In this document: positions 8,458 to 17,392 of the stretch, one piece after another
Numbering within the stretch: position 1 is the first letter of the stretch
How the letters are laid out: each line of letters starts with the position of its first letter
DNA from: Flavobacterium zepuense
GTDB taxonomy: Bacteria > Bacteroidota > Bacteroidia > Flavobacteriales > Flavobacteriaceae
Length of the DNA: 64,000 nucleotides
Reading direction: 5' to 3'
Assembly: GCF_007097145.1 (NCBI RefSeq)
Contig: NZ_VJVZ01000001.1
Span: 62,001 to 126,000 of the forward strand
Notes under the pieces: model-generated
Told to the model about the DNA's origin: nothing
Seen by the model: the letters and a program-made list of their open reading frames with translations, nothing else
Databases searched by the model: none
Translations under genes and position numbers: made by a program

Positions 8458-9408
8458 ATGGACACAACCTCCTTTGAAGAATTATGTCTGCGGCTTTCCA
8501 GTGGCCTATCTTCTGATCTCAGTGTACTACTACCTGAAGATATCCAGCAGGAAGTGGGTCATTTCAATATATTCAACCTCAATCAGATTACCCAGACTTT
8601 AACGGAGAAACCGCCGATTCCCTACGATTGCCGCGCCTTCTACAAGATCAGCTTACTAACAGGGCAATCAAAAGCAGAGTATCCTGATCGAACCGTTGAA
8701 ATTTCAAAGCCGTCCCTTATCTTCTCAACTCCAAAAAGTCCCTTTTATTGGACACCCGTTGGTATCCAGACGGGCGTTTTCTGCGTATTTACAGCAGAAT
8801 TCCTTCATCCAAGCAGAAGCGGATTATCCCTCGATGAAACGCCAATCTTTAAATCGCCAGAAAATCCTATTCTTACACTTTCAGTTGAGGATTTGGAACG
8901 TATACAAAACATTTTTGAAAACATGAAGGCCGAAATCTATTCAAACTATGCCTATAAATATGACCTTCTTCGCGCTTACACCCTGGAATTAATTCACCTT
9001 GGGCAGAAATTGCAATCCAAAATAATATTGCATTCGGGCCATACTGCGGCAGAACGGTTAACATCCCTTTTTTTAGAGTTGCTCGAAAAACAATACCCCA
9101 TTGAAAACCCACAGCAAAGAATTGACCTTCGTACTGCAAAACAATTCGCCGATAAGCTCGCTGTTCATGTCAATCATTTGAACAAATTACTTAAAGATAC
9201 CACTGGCCTTACCACAACAGAATTAATAACTGGAAGAATTCTTCAGGAAGCTAAAACGCTATTGCGCCAGACGAATTGGCCTATATCGGAAATCGCTGAA
9301 AGCCTTGGCTTTTCAGATTTCTCACATTTTGCACATTTCTTTAAAAAGCAGTCATCTCTTTCACCTGGAGCTTTCCGAAGCCAATTAAAATCTTTGAATT
9401 ATACATAA
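8458..9408 (+). CDS. AraC-family transcriptional regulator
   Basis: ATG at 8458 (MDTTSFEELCLRLSSG) is preferred to the upstream in-frame start at 8413, which adds an unlikely hydrophobic leader. About 316 residues: a cupin-like N-terminal half and a C-terminal AraC domain whose second HTH reads WPISEIAESLGFSDFSHFAHFFKKQSSLSP. It is 78 bp upstream of an SDR on the same strand whose promoter carries a shared element (9434-9465). Role: likely activator of that SDR. Ligand unknown. Confidence 0.85.
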   Translation: MDTTSFEELCLRLSSGLSSDLSVLLPEDIQQEVGHFNIFNLNQITQTLTEKPPIPYDCRAFYKISLLTGQSKAEYPDRTVEISKPSLIFSTPKSPFYWTPVGIQTGVFCVFTAEFLHPSRSGLSLDETPIFKSPENPILTLSVEDLERIQNIFENMKAEIYSNYAYKYDLLRAYTLELIHLGQKLQSKIILHSGHTAAERLTSLFLELLEKQYPIENPQQRIDLRTAKQFADKLAVHVNHLNKLLKDTTGLTTTELITGRILQEAKTLLRQTNWPISEIAESLGFSDFSHFAHFFKKQSSLSPGAFRSQLKSLNYT

Positions 9409-9433
9409 ATCTGATTGTTTAAAACAAACGGAG

Positions 9434-9465
9434 CCTCATTTTTTTCCCAGACTTTTGTACTGTAT
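9434..9465 (+). promoter_or_regulatory. Shared promoter element upstream of an AraC-linked SDR
   Basis: The block from CCTCATTTTT through CCAGACTTTTGT to the TGTAT at the right end is nearly repeated at 29563-29594 in front of the epimerase-like gene at 29609. Both lie 15-25 bp before the ATG. The ACTTTTGT core resembles a -7 box, so the element is probably promoter plus regulator site. Confidence 0.45.
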
Positions 9466-9486
9466 AATCAGTATAAAAAAAGTACA

Positions 9487-10239
9487 ATGGCAATTCAAAA
9501 AATCGCATTAGTAACCGGCGGAAGCAGGGGCATCGGCAAAGACATTTCAATCAAGCTCGCACAAAAAGGTGTCGATATTATATTAACCTATCACAGCAAT
9601 AAAAATGAGGCTGAAAAAACGATAGCTGAAATTGCAGCAACCGGTAGCAAAGCCGTAGCAATTCAGTTAAATACAGCCGACACAAATAGCTTTGAAAACT
9701 TTTTCAAAGAAGCCAATTCTGCACTACAGAATACCTTCGGTGCAGACCGGATCGACTTCCTGATCAATAATGCAGGAACCAGCCTAACATCTCCAATATT
9801 GGATACGACCGTGGCACAATTTGACGAGATGATGAATATTCATATAAAAGGAGTCTATTTCTTAACACAAAAAGCCTTAAGTTATCTTCGTGACGGAGGT
9901 CGTATAATCAATATTTCTTCGGCCACATCACGTGTCAGCTTTCCGGGAGTATCTGCTTATGCAATGATGAAAGGAGCCATAGATGTCTATACCAGGTATT
10001 TGGCTCTTGAGCTGGGAGCACGTGGCATTACGGCTAATGTTGTTGCGCCCGGTGCTGTTTTTGGGGGCGGGGCCATGGAAGATACTCCGGAAATACGTAC
10101 ACATGTGGCAAGTATAACCGCACTTGGGCGCGTGGCAACACCCGATGATATTGGCGGTGTGGTAGCATTTCTTTGTAGCGGTGACGCAAATTGGGTCAAT
10201 GGCCAGCGTATAGAGATGACTGGTGGAATGAATTTGTAA
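9487..10239 (+). CDS. Short-chain dehydrogenase/reductase (3-oxoacyl reductase-like)
   Basis: ATG at 9487 (MAIQKIALVTGGSRGIGK) is chosen over one at 9415, whose leader overlaps the promoter element. 250 residues, the usual classical SDR length. TGGSRGIG cofactor motif, NNAG, catalytic Ser in INISSATS and YAMMK for YxxxK. The C-terminal WVNGQRIEMTGGMNL closes the fold as in FabG-like enzymes. Likely NADP-dependent ketone reductase of unknown substrate, controlled by the AraC gene just upstream. Confidence 0.9.
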   Translation: MAIQKIALVTGGSRGIGKDISIKLAQKGVDIILTYHSNKNEAEKTIAEIAATGSKAVAIQLNTADTNSFENFFKEANSALQNTFGADRIDFLINNAGTSLTSPILDTTVAQFDEMMNIHIKGVYFLTQKALSYLRDGGRIINISSATSRVSFPGVSAYAMMKGAIDVYTRYLALELGARGITANVVAPGAVFGGGAMEDTPEIRTHVASITALGRVATPDDIGGVVAFLCSGDANWVNGQRIEMTGGMNL

Positions 10240-10295
10240 TAATGATCGAATTACCATTTAATCCCTAACCAAAGTAGCAGGGACTTTCATCGCAT

Positions 10296-10340
10296 AATTG
10301 TCCCCCCTTTAAGAACTTTAGTTTATGCAGGGGGACAATT
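10296..10340. terminator. Strong 11-bp perfect hairpin between convergent genes
   Basis: AATTGTCCCCC (10296-10306) pairs exactly with GGGGGACAATT (10330-10340) across a 23-nt loop. It lies between convergent SDR genes ending at 10239 and 10356, so a bidirectional transcription end is the simplest reading, although there is no T run. A DNA-binding palindrome is the alternative. Confidence 0.5.
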
Positions 10341-10355
10341 CATTTGAACCTCGGT

Positions 10356-11219
10356 TTAACTTAAAAGATCTTTCAGTCCGAATGCCGTTAAAACATTTTC
10401 GTATTCAGCTTTAACAGCGTCGTTAGCCCTTTTAGTGATTTCTCCCGTGGACGGGTCAACAACTGTCCTTAATGGCCTTTGTCCTTTTGGTAAATTGATC
10501 AAGTTTACAACTGCATCGGCAACATCCTGTGGATTTGGATTGGTAGCTTCAAATATTTGACCAATAGCAGCAAACATTTTATTTGGGAATTCCGCTATAG
10601 CCTGATAATTATCGGCAACCGATGCGTCAGAGCCAGTTTGGATCTTTTGAGACATTTCGGTAGGAAAAGCACCGGGCTGAATTATAGCAACATCAACTCC
10701 TAACGGTCTTGCTTCATAATGCAATCCTTCGCTTAGACCTTCCAAAGCAAATTTTGATGCACCGTACACTGCTGAAAATGGAGGAGAGAATCTACCCCAG
10801 CCGCTCGAAACATTGATGATCAAACCTTCAGACTGTTTACGCATAAATGGCAACGCCAGTTTCATTAATCTCCATGGGGCAATAACATTGACATTCAACA
10901 TCCACTGTACATCATCCGTAGTAGCGCTTTCAGCCACACCGAATATCCCTGCTCCTGCATTATTGACCAACACATCAATTGTCCCTTCATTGGAAATGAT
11001 TGTATCGATTGCATTTTTTACACTGGTCTCATCAGTCAAGGAAACATCAAGAACAGTTACATTTTCCACCTGTGACAAGGCTTTTGCTTTATCAGCATTC
11101 TTGCCTTGGGTATCTCTCATGGTGGCATAAACTTTATGCCCTAAAGCGGCTACCGAATTCGCGGTAAGCCATCCAAACCCGCTATTTGTTCCCGTTATTA
11201 ATACGACTTTCTTATTCAT
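10356..11219 (-). CDS. Short-chain dehydrogenase/reductase paired with Crp/Fnr regulator
   Basis: 287 residues. TGTNSGFG cofactor motif, VLVNNAGAG, catalytic Ser in INVSSGWGR and YGASK. The GAFPTEM segment and the long C-terminus place it in the same subgroup as the SDR at 7191. A perfect 16-bp palindrome lies 53 bp upstream (11272-11287), and the Crp/Fnr gene behind it carries the same palindrome at its own promoter, so the pair probably forms an autoregulated cassette. Substrate unknown. Confidence 0.9.
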   Translation of the reverse strand: MNKKVVLITGTNSGFGWLTANSVAALGHKVYATMRDTQGKNADKAKALSQVENVTVLDVSLTDETSVKNAIDTIISNEGTIDVLVNNAGAGIFGVAESATTDDVQWMLNVNVIAPWRLMKLALPFMRKQSEGLIINVSSGWGRFSPPFSAVYGASKFALEGLSEGLHYEARPLGVDVAIIQPGAFPTEMSQKIQTGSDASVADNYQAIAEFPNKMFAAIGQIFEATNPNPQDVADAVVNLINLPKGQRPLRTVVDPSTGEITKRANDAVKAEYENVLTAFGLKDLLS

Positions 11220-11271
11220 TTTTTTTATTTAAATTAATGATACAAAGGTTGACTTCTAAAAAATGAAACCA

Positions 11272-11287
11272 TTTACCATTTGGTAAA
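11272..11287. promoter_or_regulatory. Palindromic operator TTTACCATTTGGTAAA
   Basis: Seven-base arms (TTTACCA / TGGTAAA) with a 2-bp centre. It lies between the SDR start at 11219 and the stop of the Crp/Fnr gene at 11296. The same motif recurs at 11899-11914, 44898-44915 and 45514-45529, always in front of an SDR or its Crp/Fnr gene. Confidence 0.7.
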
Positions 11288-11295
11288 AAGTGATG

Positions 11296-11865
11296 TTAAC
11301 GAATATTTTTTCTTATCCTGCTTAATGATTGTTGCGTGATCCCCAAATAAGAAGCGATATGGGAAAGAGGAATACGATTTATAAGGGCAGGAAAATTTTC
11401 AATAAACGATAAATAACGTGTAGTTGCATCTTCTGAAACCAACGGGCTCCTTCTTTCAATCGCTTTTAACAAACAATTCTTCGTTATCAGTGCCGTAATA
11501 TTATGCCAGCCAACAATTGTATTCCCGATGTCGTCCCAGTCTTTCTTTGAAAATACAAGCATTTTGCAATCAGTGACAGCCTGTATGTACTCGGAAGCTA
11601 CTACTTGTAACTCAAACTTTTGTTGGTCCGAAACAAAATTGTTTTCGTCAATGAAATGATGAGTGATCTCATCACCTTTGTTATTGTAGTAGCAGAAACG
11701 AACCACGCCTTCCAAAATAAATCCAACCTGCCTCGGAACCTTTCCGGCTTCTGAAAAATATTCATCCTTATGAAGTTCGCGCATTATTGCTTTGCTTATG
11801 ATGAGGTCTGTCTGTTGCTTGTTGAGGTTCCCAAACTGTAATATGTAATCGATGAATTCTTTCAT
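11296..11865 (-). CDS. Crp/Fnr-family regulator (cassette copy 1)
   Basis: 189 residues: N-terminal cyclic-nucleotide-binding-like beta-roll (FILEGVVRFCYYNNKGDEITHHFI) and a C-terminal HTH (LSHIASYLGITQQSLSRIRKNI). The canonical cAMP-binding residues are not obvious, as usual for this Bacteroidota subfamily. It is highly similar to the regulator at 44923 (both start MKEF/MKAF-ILxFGNLNKQQ-DLIISKA). Palindromes lie upstream of both this gene and the SDR it precedes, implying autoregulation and control of the SDR. Confidence 0.85.
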   Translation of the reverse strand: MKEFIDYILQFGNLNKQQTDLIISKAIMRELHKDEYFSEAGKVPRQVGFILEGVVRFCYYNNKGDEITHHFIDENNFVSDQQKFELQVVASEYIQAVTDCKMLVFSKKDWDDIGNTIVGWHNITALITKNCLLKAIERRSPLVSEDATTRYLSFIENFPALINRIPLSHIASYLGITQQSLSRIRKNIR

Positions 11866-11898
11866 AAGTTAAATTTCGGCATTATTAAAACCTGATCA

Positions 11899-11914
11899 TT
11901 TACCATATGGTAAA
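11899..11914. promoter_or_regulatory. Palindromic operator TTTACCATATGGTAAA
   Basis: A perfect 16-bp palindrome centred 42 bp upstream of the Crp/Fnr start at 11865. It matches the site at 11272-11287 at 15 of 16 positions and is the probable autoregulatory site of that regulator. Confidence 0.7.
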
Positions 11915-11969
11915 AAATTGCCCTGATGCGTTGGAGCACCGGTCGATCGAAATATCAAGAGAAATATCT

Positions 11970-12947
11970 CTAACGTTCAATTGATGACATATACACATCT
12001 TCATACCGTTCTCCTGAAGCTGGCGTAAGGTTATTCAGTTTACTGATCTGAGCTTTGCTAAGTTCAATAAGATCAGCAGCTGCGTTTTCTTTAAGGCGGT
12101 CTACGCGTTTAGTTCCCGGGATCGGCGCAATGTCGTTGCCTTGCGCAAGTAACCAAGCGAGCGCAATTTGCCCGGGTTTGGCGTTTACCTCGGCGGCGAT
12201 TGTCTCAACCTCTTCAACGATCTTTAAATTCTTTGTGAAATTTTCGCCTGTGAACCTCGGATTGTTTTTACGCCAGTCATCATCGGTGATCTGATCAGCG
12301 GATTTGATCTGTCCTGTCAGAAAACCGCGACCTAAAGGCGAATAAGGGACTAGACCGATGCCCAGTTCACGTAAAACCGGCAGTATTTCTGCCTCGGGAT
12401 CGCGGACCCAAAGGGAATATTCACTTTGTAGAGCCGAGATGGGATAAATGGCGTGCGCACGGCGAATAGTAGATACACCTGCTTCAGAAAGCCCGATATA
12501 ACGTATTTTTCCTTCTTTAACCAGATCAGCAAGGGCACCGACCGTATCCTCTATAGGAGTATTAGGATCAACCCGGTGTTGATAGTAAAGGTCAATATGA
12601 TCCGTTTGCAAACGTCTGAGCGAACCTTCCACCGCCGACCGGATGTTTGATGGCTTGCTGTCCATCTCATTAGCAACTCCTTTAGCATGTGAGATCAGGC
12701 CGAATTTGGTGGCGAGAACAACCTGGTCTCTTTTGCCCTTTAAAGCTTTGCCCACCAGTTCTTCATTGGTATAAGGGCCGTATACTTCAGCGGTATCGAT
12801 CAGTGTAACACCAAGGTCTATTGCCCGGTGAAGGGTGCGGATTGATTCTGATTCATTGGTTTCACCCATAGTATAATATGCTGACATACCCATGGCGCCA
12901 AGACCGATACGGCCTACTTCCAGACCTCCAAGTTTAATATGCTTCAT
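11970..12947 (-). CDS. Aldo/keto reductase (AKR, YajO/YhdN-like)
   Basis: 325 residues of TIM-barrel AKR. The catalytic tetrad can be seen: Asp in LIDTAEVYG, Tyr in the same motif, Lys in VLATKFG and His in LYYQHRVD. The C-terminal segment carries PIPGTKRVDRLKENA, the NADPH phosphate-binding region. Such proteins reduce aldehydes and ketones. It lies 18 bp upstream of the second of two tandem AKR genes on the same strand, so the three form a reductase block. Confidence 0.9.
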   Translation of the reverse strand: MKHIKLGGLEVGRIGLGAMGMSAYYTMGETNESESIRTLHRAIDLGVTLIDTAEVYGPYTNEELVGKALKGKRDQVVLATKFGLISHAKGVANEMDSKPSNIRSAVEGSLRRLQTDHIDLYYQHRVDPNTPIEDTVGALADLVKEGKIRYIGLSEAGVSTIRRAHAIYPISALQSEYSLWVRDPEAEILPVLRELGIGLVPYSPLGRGFLTGQIKSADQITDDDWRKNNPRFTGENFTKNLKIVEEVETIAAEVNAKPGQIALAWLLAQGNDIAPIPGTKRVDRLKENAAADLIELSKAQISKLNNLTPASGERYEDVYMSSIER

Positions 12948-12965
12948 AATTTTATTGATTAACAG

Positions 12966-13817
12966 TTAAAGTCTAAATTTACGAGGTATCCATTTTGATA
13001 TAATCTGCGGGTCCCTGTGGTCGAAGAACGCACTTTGGTTCTTATCCAGCTCCGAGATGGCATCCATATCGGCTGATGTTAACTCGAAGTTCCATATATC
13101 TGCGTTCTCAATGATCCTTTCCTGGCGGACAGATTTTGGTATAACTGCAATTCCTCTTTGGATGAGCCAGCGCAAAGTAACCTGTGCCACGGATTTGTTA
13201 TACTTTTTTCCGATCGAAGCCAAAGTCTCATTCGTGAAAAGATTATTTCTGCCTTCGGCAAACGATGCCCAGGACTGGATTTGCACACCCTTACTTTCCA
13301 AAAACGCTTGCGTGTCCGAACGTTGATAAAATGGGTGCACTTCAATCTGGTTCACGGCAGGGACAATTTCATTGTGTGCGATCAGGTCGGCAGCCCTATC
13401 CGGGAAAAAGTTGCTGATTCCAATGGCTCTTATTTTTCCTTCTTTGTAAAGTTCTTCCATGGCGCGCCAGGAACCGTAATAATCGCCCACGGCCTGGTGA
13501 ATGAGGTACAGGTCCAGGTACTCTAATTGTAACCGGTTCAATGAATCCTCAAAAGCCTTTTTGGTATTTGCATACCCGGCATCCCGCACCCAAAGCTTTG
13601 TGGTGATAAACAGGTCTTCCCTGGCTACGTTGCTTTTCCTGATGGCATGGCCAACCACCTCCTCATTACCATAAGCTGAAGCGGTATCAATAAGGCGGTA
13701 ACCTGCTTCTAGGGCGGTCAAAACAGATCGTTCGCATTCTTCAGGGTCGTTCATTAAATAGACGCCCAGCCCTAACAGAGGCATTTCTATACCGTTATTT
13801 AATTTGATCGTTTGCAT
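12966..13817 (-). CDS. Aldo/keto reductase (2,5-diketo-gluconate reductase-like)
   Basis: The start at 13817 ([18 protein letters not shown]) matches the start of the next paralogue exactly in position; the longer start at 13844 is less likely. 283 residues with [11 protein letters not shown] (Asp, Tyr), ITTKLW (Lys) and YLIHQ (His) of the AKR tetrad, and [10 protein letters not shown] near the C-terminus for NADPH. It is a tandem duplicate of the gene at 13888, separated by about 70 bp. Confidence 0.9.
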   Translation of the reverse strand: MQTIKLNNGIEMPLLGLGVYLMNDPEECERSVLTALEAGYRLIDTASAYGNEEVVGHAIRKSNVAREDLFITTKLWVRDAGYANTKKAFEDSLNRLQLEYLDLYLIHQAVGDYYGSWRAMEELYKEGKIRAIGISNFFPDRAADLIAHNEIVPAVNQIEVHPFYQRSDTQAFLESKGVQIQSWASFAEGRNNLFTNETLASIGKKYNKSVAQVTLRWLIQRGIAVIPKSVRQERIIENADIWNFELTSADMDAISELDKNQSAFFDHRDPQIISKWIPRKFRL

Positions 13818-13887
13818 GCTTTTGGGATAGGTGAAAATTTCCATAGCCTGTTTAGACTATGGAAATGAGTTAATAATGATCTATTAC

Positions 13888-14763
<876 letters not shown>

Positions 14764-14803
14764 TCAGGAGATAGATGATCATTTAAGTATTATTGATCTG
14801 TAT

Positions 14804-15604
14804 TTATTGCGCTATATCTTTGACAATATAGCGGGTGTCCACTGGGTTGGATACAAAAAGACCTTCTAAAGCAATTGTCAATTGCTTGATATAGTCCTGT
14901 TTTAATTGCGCCTCATGGTCAGCCTGGCTTTGCCAGCCTTCTATTAGCACAAATTTGTTCGGATCCTCTGCGTAACCATAAAGGTTAAACTCCAGGTTTC
15001 CCTGGGCTTTTCGCGTCGGGGAAACGATCCCGGCCATTGCACCAATAAAGGATTTCCTTTTTTCAGGCTTAACATCAAACAGCACGATCACAAAACGATC
15101 TGTCCCATTGTGAGCAGTAATTTTAGGGATCATTGCAGGTATCTCATCTAAGACTTTAAGCGTTATAGACTTTGCATCTCCTGCGAGCGATTGCTGGATG
15201 ACCGTAATGGCATCTTTAAAATAGACCTGCTCTTTGTGATAATTATGAGCCGCTTTGTTCTCGAAACGTTCAAACCATATGGGTTGCAATTTCCCATCCT
15301 CAGGTTTGTACAAGCTAAAGGAAATATTGCCCTTTTCTTTCCGCGAATGGGTAATGTTGTTTTGAACTGCCCCGACAAAGTCGTTCCATTTTTCTTTTTT
15401 GATATCACCAAAAAAGCCTAGTTCCTGGAAAGTCTCCTGAGCGGCTTTTGCATTTATATTAACTGCTTCTCTCATGTTTTGGGTTGGGTTTCCGGTTCCG
15501 CACAATGCTAATAATTGTGATACTATTACCGCAGTTATCAACAATAAGCTTCCTATTGACATAATTTGGAATGCAGCATTGTTTTTAAATACTTGAGTTA
15601 TCAT
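14804..15604 (-). CDS. Membrane-anchored protein with two ABM (antibiotic biosynthesis monooxygenase-like) domains
   Basis: 266 residues. An N-terminal membrane segment (IMSIGSLLLITAVIVSQLLALCG, about residues 14-36) anchors the protein or serves as a signal. Two dimeric alpha-beta-barrel units follow, about 55-150 and 165-260, each with the ABM pattern of a long helix, then G(N/S)-F/L-x-F-x-LY and an ALEG- or QSLAG-type end. Such domains often act on quinones or reactive aldehydes. An 18-bp sequence just upstream (15616-15633) is repeated in front of the TetR gene at 15650, indicating TetR control. Confidence 0.7.
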   Translation of the reverse strand: MITQVFKNNAAFQIMSIGSLLLITAVIVSQLLALCGTGNPTQNMREAVNINAKAAQETFQELGFFGDIKKEKWNDFVGAVQNNITHSRKEKGNISFSLYKPEDGKLQPIWFERFENKAAHNYHKEQVYFKDAITVIQQSLAGDAKSITLKVLDEIPAMIPKITAHNGTDRFVIVLFDVKPEKRKSFIGAMAGIVSPTRKAQGNLEFNLYGYAEDPNKFVLIEGWQSQADHEAQLKQDYIKQLTIALEGLFVSNPVDTRYIVKDIAQ

Positions 15605-15615
15605 ATTCTTTCTTT

Positions 15616-15633
15616 ATTAAACCTATCGTTCCA
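15616..15633. promoter_or_regulatory. Candidate TetR operator, copy 1
   Basis: ATTAAACCTATCGTTCCA is repeated with one change at 16242-16259. It lies 12 bp upstream of the ABM gene start, between that gene and the TetR gene. Confidence 0.6.
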
Positions 15634-15649
15634 CAATAGGGCAAAAAAA

Positions 15650-16225
15650 TTATTTTACTATAGTGCCTATTAAAATTTCAGTCGTTTGTTTGGTGAGCTT
15701 TGCATCGGCAAACAAAATATGTGTGTTGTAAATAGATACGAGCCCGGATACTAAGAAGTGTGCTAAAGCCAGCGGGTTTTTATCTGCTGATAGTGAGCCA
15801 TCCGCCTGAGCTTGCTTGAGCAATTTCTCGAAAAGTCCGACCGCTTTCAACGTTTGCTTTTGCAATAGCTCGCTTACTTCTTTGTCGGTCAATGCCAGTT
15901 CAAAAACAGAATTTGTGAACAGGCAATTCGTATCCTGCACTGCAGATTTAAAAACGGAATAAATCACATTCCTGATCGCCTCTAATGGCTGATCGCTTTT
16001 TTGTGCCGCCTGATTGTACTGCTTATCTTTTTTTTGAATATAGTTGGTCAGCGACTTTAAGAACAGGTCGTGTTTATTACCATAAGCCAGATACAGACTG
16101 CTACGGTTGATCTGCATGGTATCTACAAGGTCATTCATAGTCGTTGCATTGTAACCCTTTTTCCAAAAAAGGTCCCTGGCTGTTTTCAGCTTTTCATCAT
16201 AATCGAATTCTTTGTTTCTTGGCAT
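15650..16225 (-). CDS. TetR/AcrR-family repressor of the ABM gene
   Basis: The start at 16225 (MPRNKEFDYDEKLKTARDLFWKKGYNATTMNDLV) is preferred over 16240. 191 residues: the HTH is residues 10-55 (NDLVDTMQINRSSLYLAYGNKHDLF), then the helical effector domain typical of the AcrR/NemR branch (EVSELLQKQTLKAVGLF). It is cotranscribed on the minus strand with the ABM gene and shares an 18-bp upstream repeat with it, so autorepression together with repression of the ABM gene is likely. Confidence 0.85.
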   Translation of the reverse strand: MPRNKEFDYDEKLKTARDLFWKKGYNATTMNDLVDTMQINRSSLYLAYGNKHDLFLKSLTNYIQKKDKQYNQAAQKSDQPLEAIRNVIYSVFKSAVQDTNCLFTNSVFELALTDKEVSELLQKQTLKAVGLFEKLLKQAQADGSLSADKNPLALAHFLVSGLVSIYNTHILFADAKLTKQTTEILIGTIVK

Positions 16226-16241
16226 AGGACAAATGTACAAT

Positions 16242-16259
16242 ATTAAACCTTTCGTTCCA
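16242..16259. promoter_or_regulatory. Candidate TetR operator, copy 2
   Basis: ATTAAACCTTTCGTTCCA, 17 of 18 identical to the site at 15616-15633, ends 16 bp before the TetR start at 16225. Confidence 0.6.
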
Positions 16260-16471
16260 ATTAAAACTACTTACTTTAACAGTAAATGATCTTTAGTTGA
16301 CAATTAAAGCAAAAATCAAACCGCGTATCTATAAGATCAAGTGTTTAATTGTAGGTTTAATACGTTTATCATTTAAAGCATTATTACCATAGATCAATTT
16401 TATGCAACTAATTGCTGCTGATATTTGATACCAGTAAAATATATAAATTCTTAACAACTAAAAATCTACTG

Positions 16472-17113
16472 ATGAAAATCTTAATCGTTGGTGCTAGTGG
16501 CAGGGTCGGAACTATACTCACCCTTCAGCTTTTAGCACTTGGACATGAAATTACCGGAACATCAAGACACAATAAGCCATTGTTTGATCATCCAAATTAC
16601 AAGCATTTAAACCTTGATATCACGCAGCAATTAGCTCAGATCGTAGCCAAGATTACTGATGATTTTGACGCAGTATATTGCGTGGCCGGCTCGGGGACTG
16701 ACGAAGGCCTTTTGCAAACCGACCTGCATGGGGCTATAAAGATTATGACGGCGGCCGAAAGCAAAGGCATTGAACGATTTATTCATCTAAGTTTCGGTTT
16801 TTCTTTGGAACCAGCTAAATGGAAAGAGGAAGGGCTTGAAGAACTGACCGATTACGGTATCGCTAAACATTACGCTGACCAGTGGCTGATCAACAACACT
16901 AAGCTTAACTACACATTGATGCAGCCTTGTTGGTTAACCGAGACACCTGGTTCAGGAAAAATTACAGTAAATATCCAGCATCATCGGAGTAACTCGATAG
17001 AGAATGTAGCAAATACATTGGTGGCCGTATTGAACAATCCCAAAACCTTTAGAAAAGTGATCAGTATGCATGATGGAGATATTCCGATCGAAGAGGCAAT
17101 TAATAGCTTGTAA
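16472..17113 (+). CDS. NAD(P)H-binding atypical SDR (NmrA/YwnB-like)
   Basis: ATG at 16472 (MKILIVGASGRVGTILTLQLL) is preferred to the upstream start at 16412. 214 residues with the GASGxxG Rossmann motif of the NAD(P)-binding NmrA/SDR-atypical family and a conserved LMQPCWLTETPGSGKI block. It lacks an obvious YxxxK pair, so it may bind NADP(H) as a sensor or act as a flavin or quinone reductase. It is divergent from the TetR gene at 15650. Confidence 0.75.
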   Translation: MKILIVGASGRVGTILTLQLLALGHEITGTSRHNKPLFDHPNYKHLNLDITQQLAQIVAKITDDFDAVYCVAGSGTDEGLLQTDLHGAIKIMTAAESKGIERFIHLSFGFSLEPAKWKEEGLEELTDYGIAKHYADQWLINNTKLNYTLMQPCWLTETPGSGKITVNIQHHRSNSIENVANTLVAVLNNPKTFRKVISMHDGDIPIEEAINSL

Positions 17114-17150
17114 ATCAAAGTATACCATACAAAACGTAACTACCTCTGAA

Positions 17151-17191
17151 TTTTCAGGATAGCGATAAGCAGCTAATTGCTATCCTGAAAA
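17151..17191. terminator. 13-bp perfect inverted repeat (transcription-end candidate)
   Basis: TTTTCAGGATAGC (17151-17163) pairs exactly with GCTATCCTGAAAA (17179-17191) over a 15-nt loop. It starts about 38 bp after the stop of the SDR-like gene at 17113, where a terminator would be expected, and its A/T-rich outer arms would also suit a bidirectional site. Confidence 0.5.
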
Positions 17192-17330
17192 TAGATGAAT
17201 ATATAATCACTGCTTTGGCCTCGATCACGAATTGCTCAAACGGCTTAAACTTTTTAAGGTCAAACGAGCACTACCCTATCCAGGCATTTCTAGGAAAACA
17301 ATGAGCTGGGTGAAGACAGGCTTTGCCAGA

Positions 17331-17375
17331 AATAAACAAGTCCATCCGGAGATATCCGAACGGACTTATTGTTTC
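17331..17375 (-). terminator. Weak hairpin downstream of the amidase gene
   Basis: AAGTCC (17338-17343) pairs with GGACTT (17362-17367), with further bases such as ATCCGG / CCGAAC nearby. It lies just past the amidase stop (17393) on the minus strand, followed by an A/T-rich tract. A transcription end is plausible but not strong. Confidence 0.35.
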
Positions 17376-17392
17376 CTGGACATTCTATCAGT

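Noticed and set aside
16412..16471. Extra N-terminus of the NmrA-like protein
   Set aside because: Leader MLLIFDTSKIYKF is not seen in the family; start at 16472 preferred.
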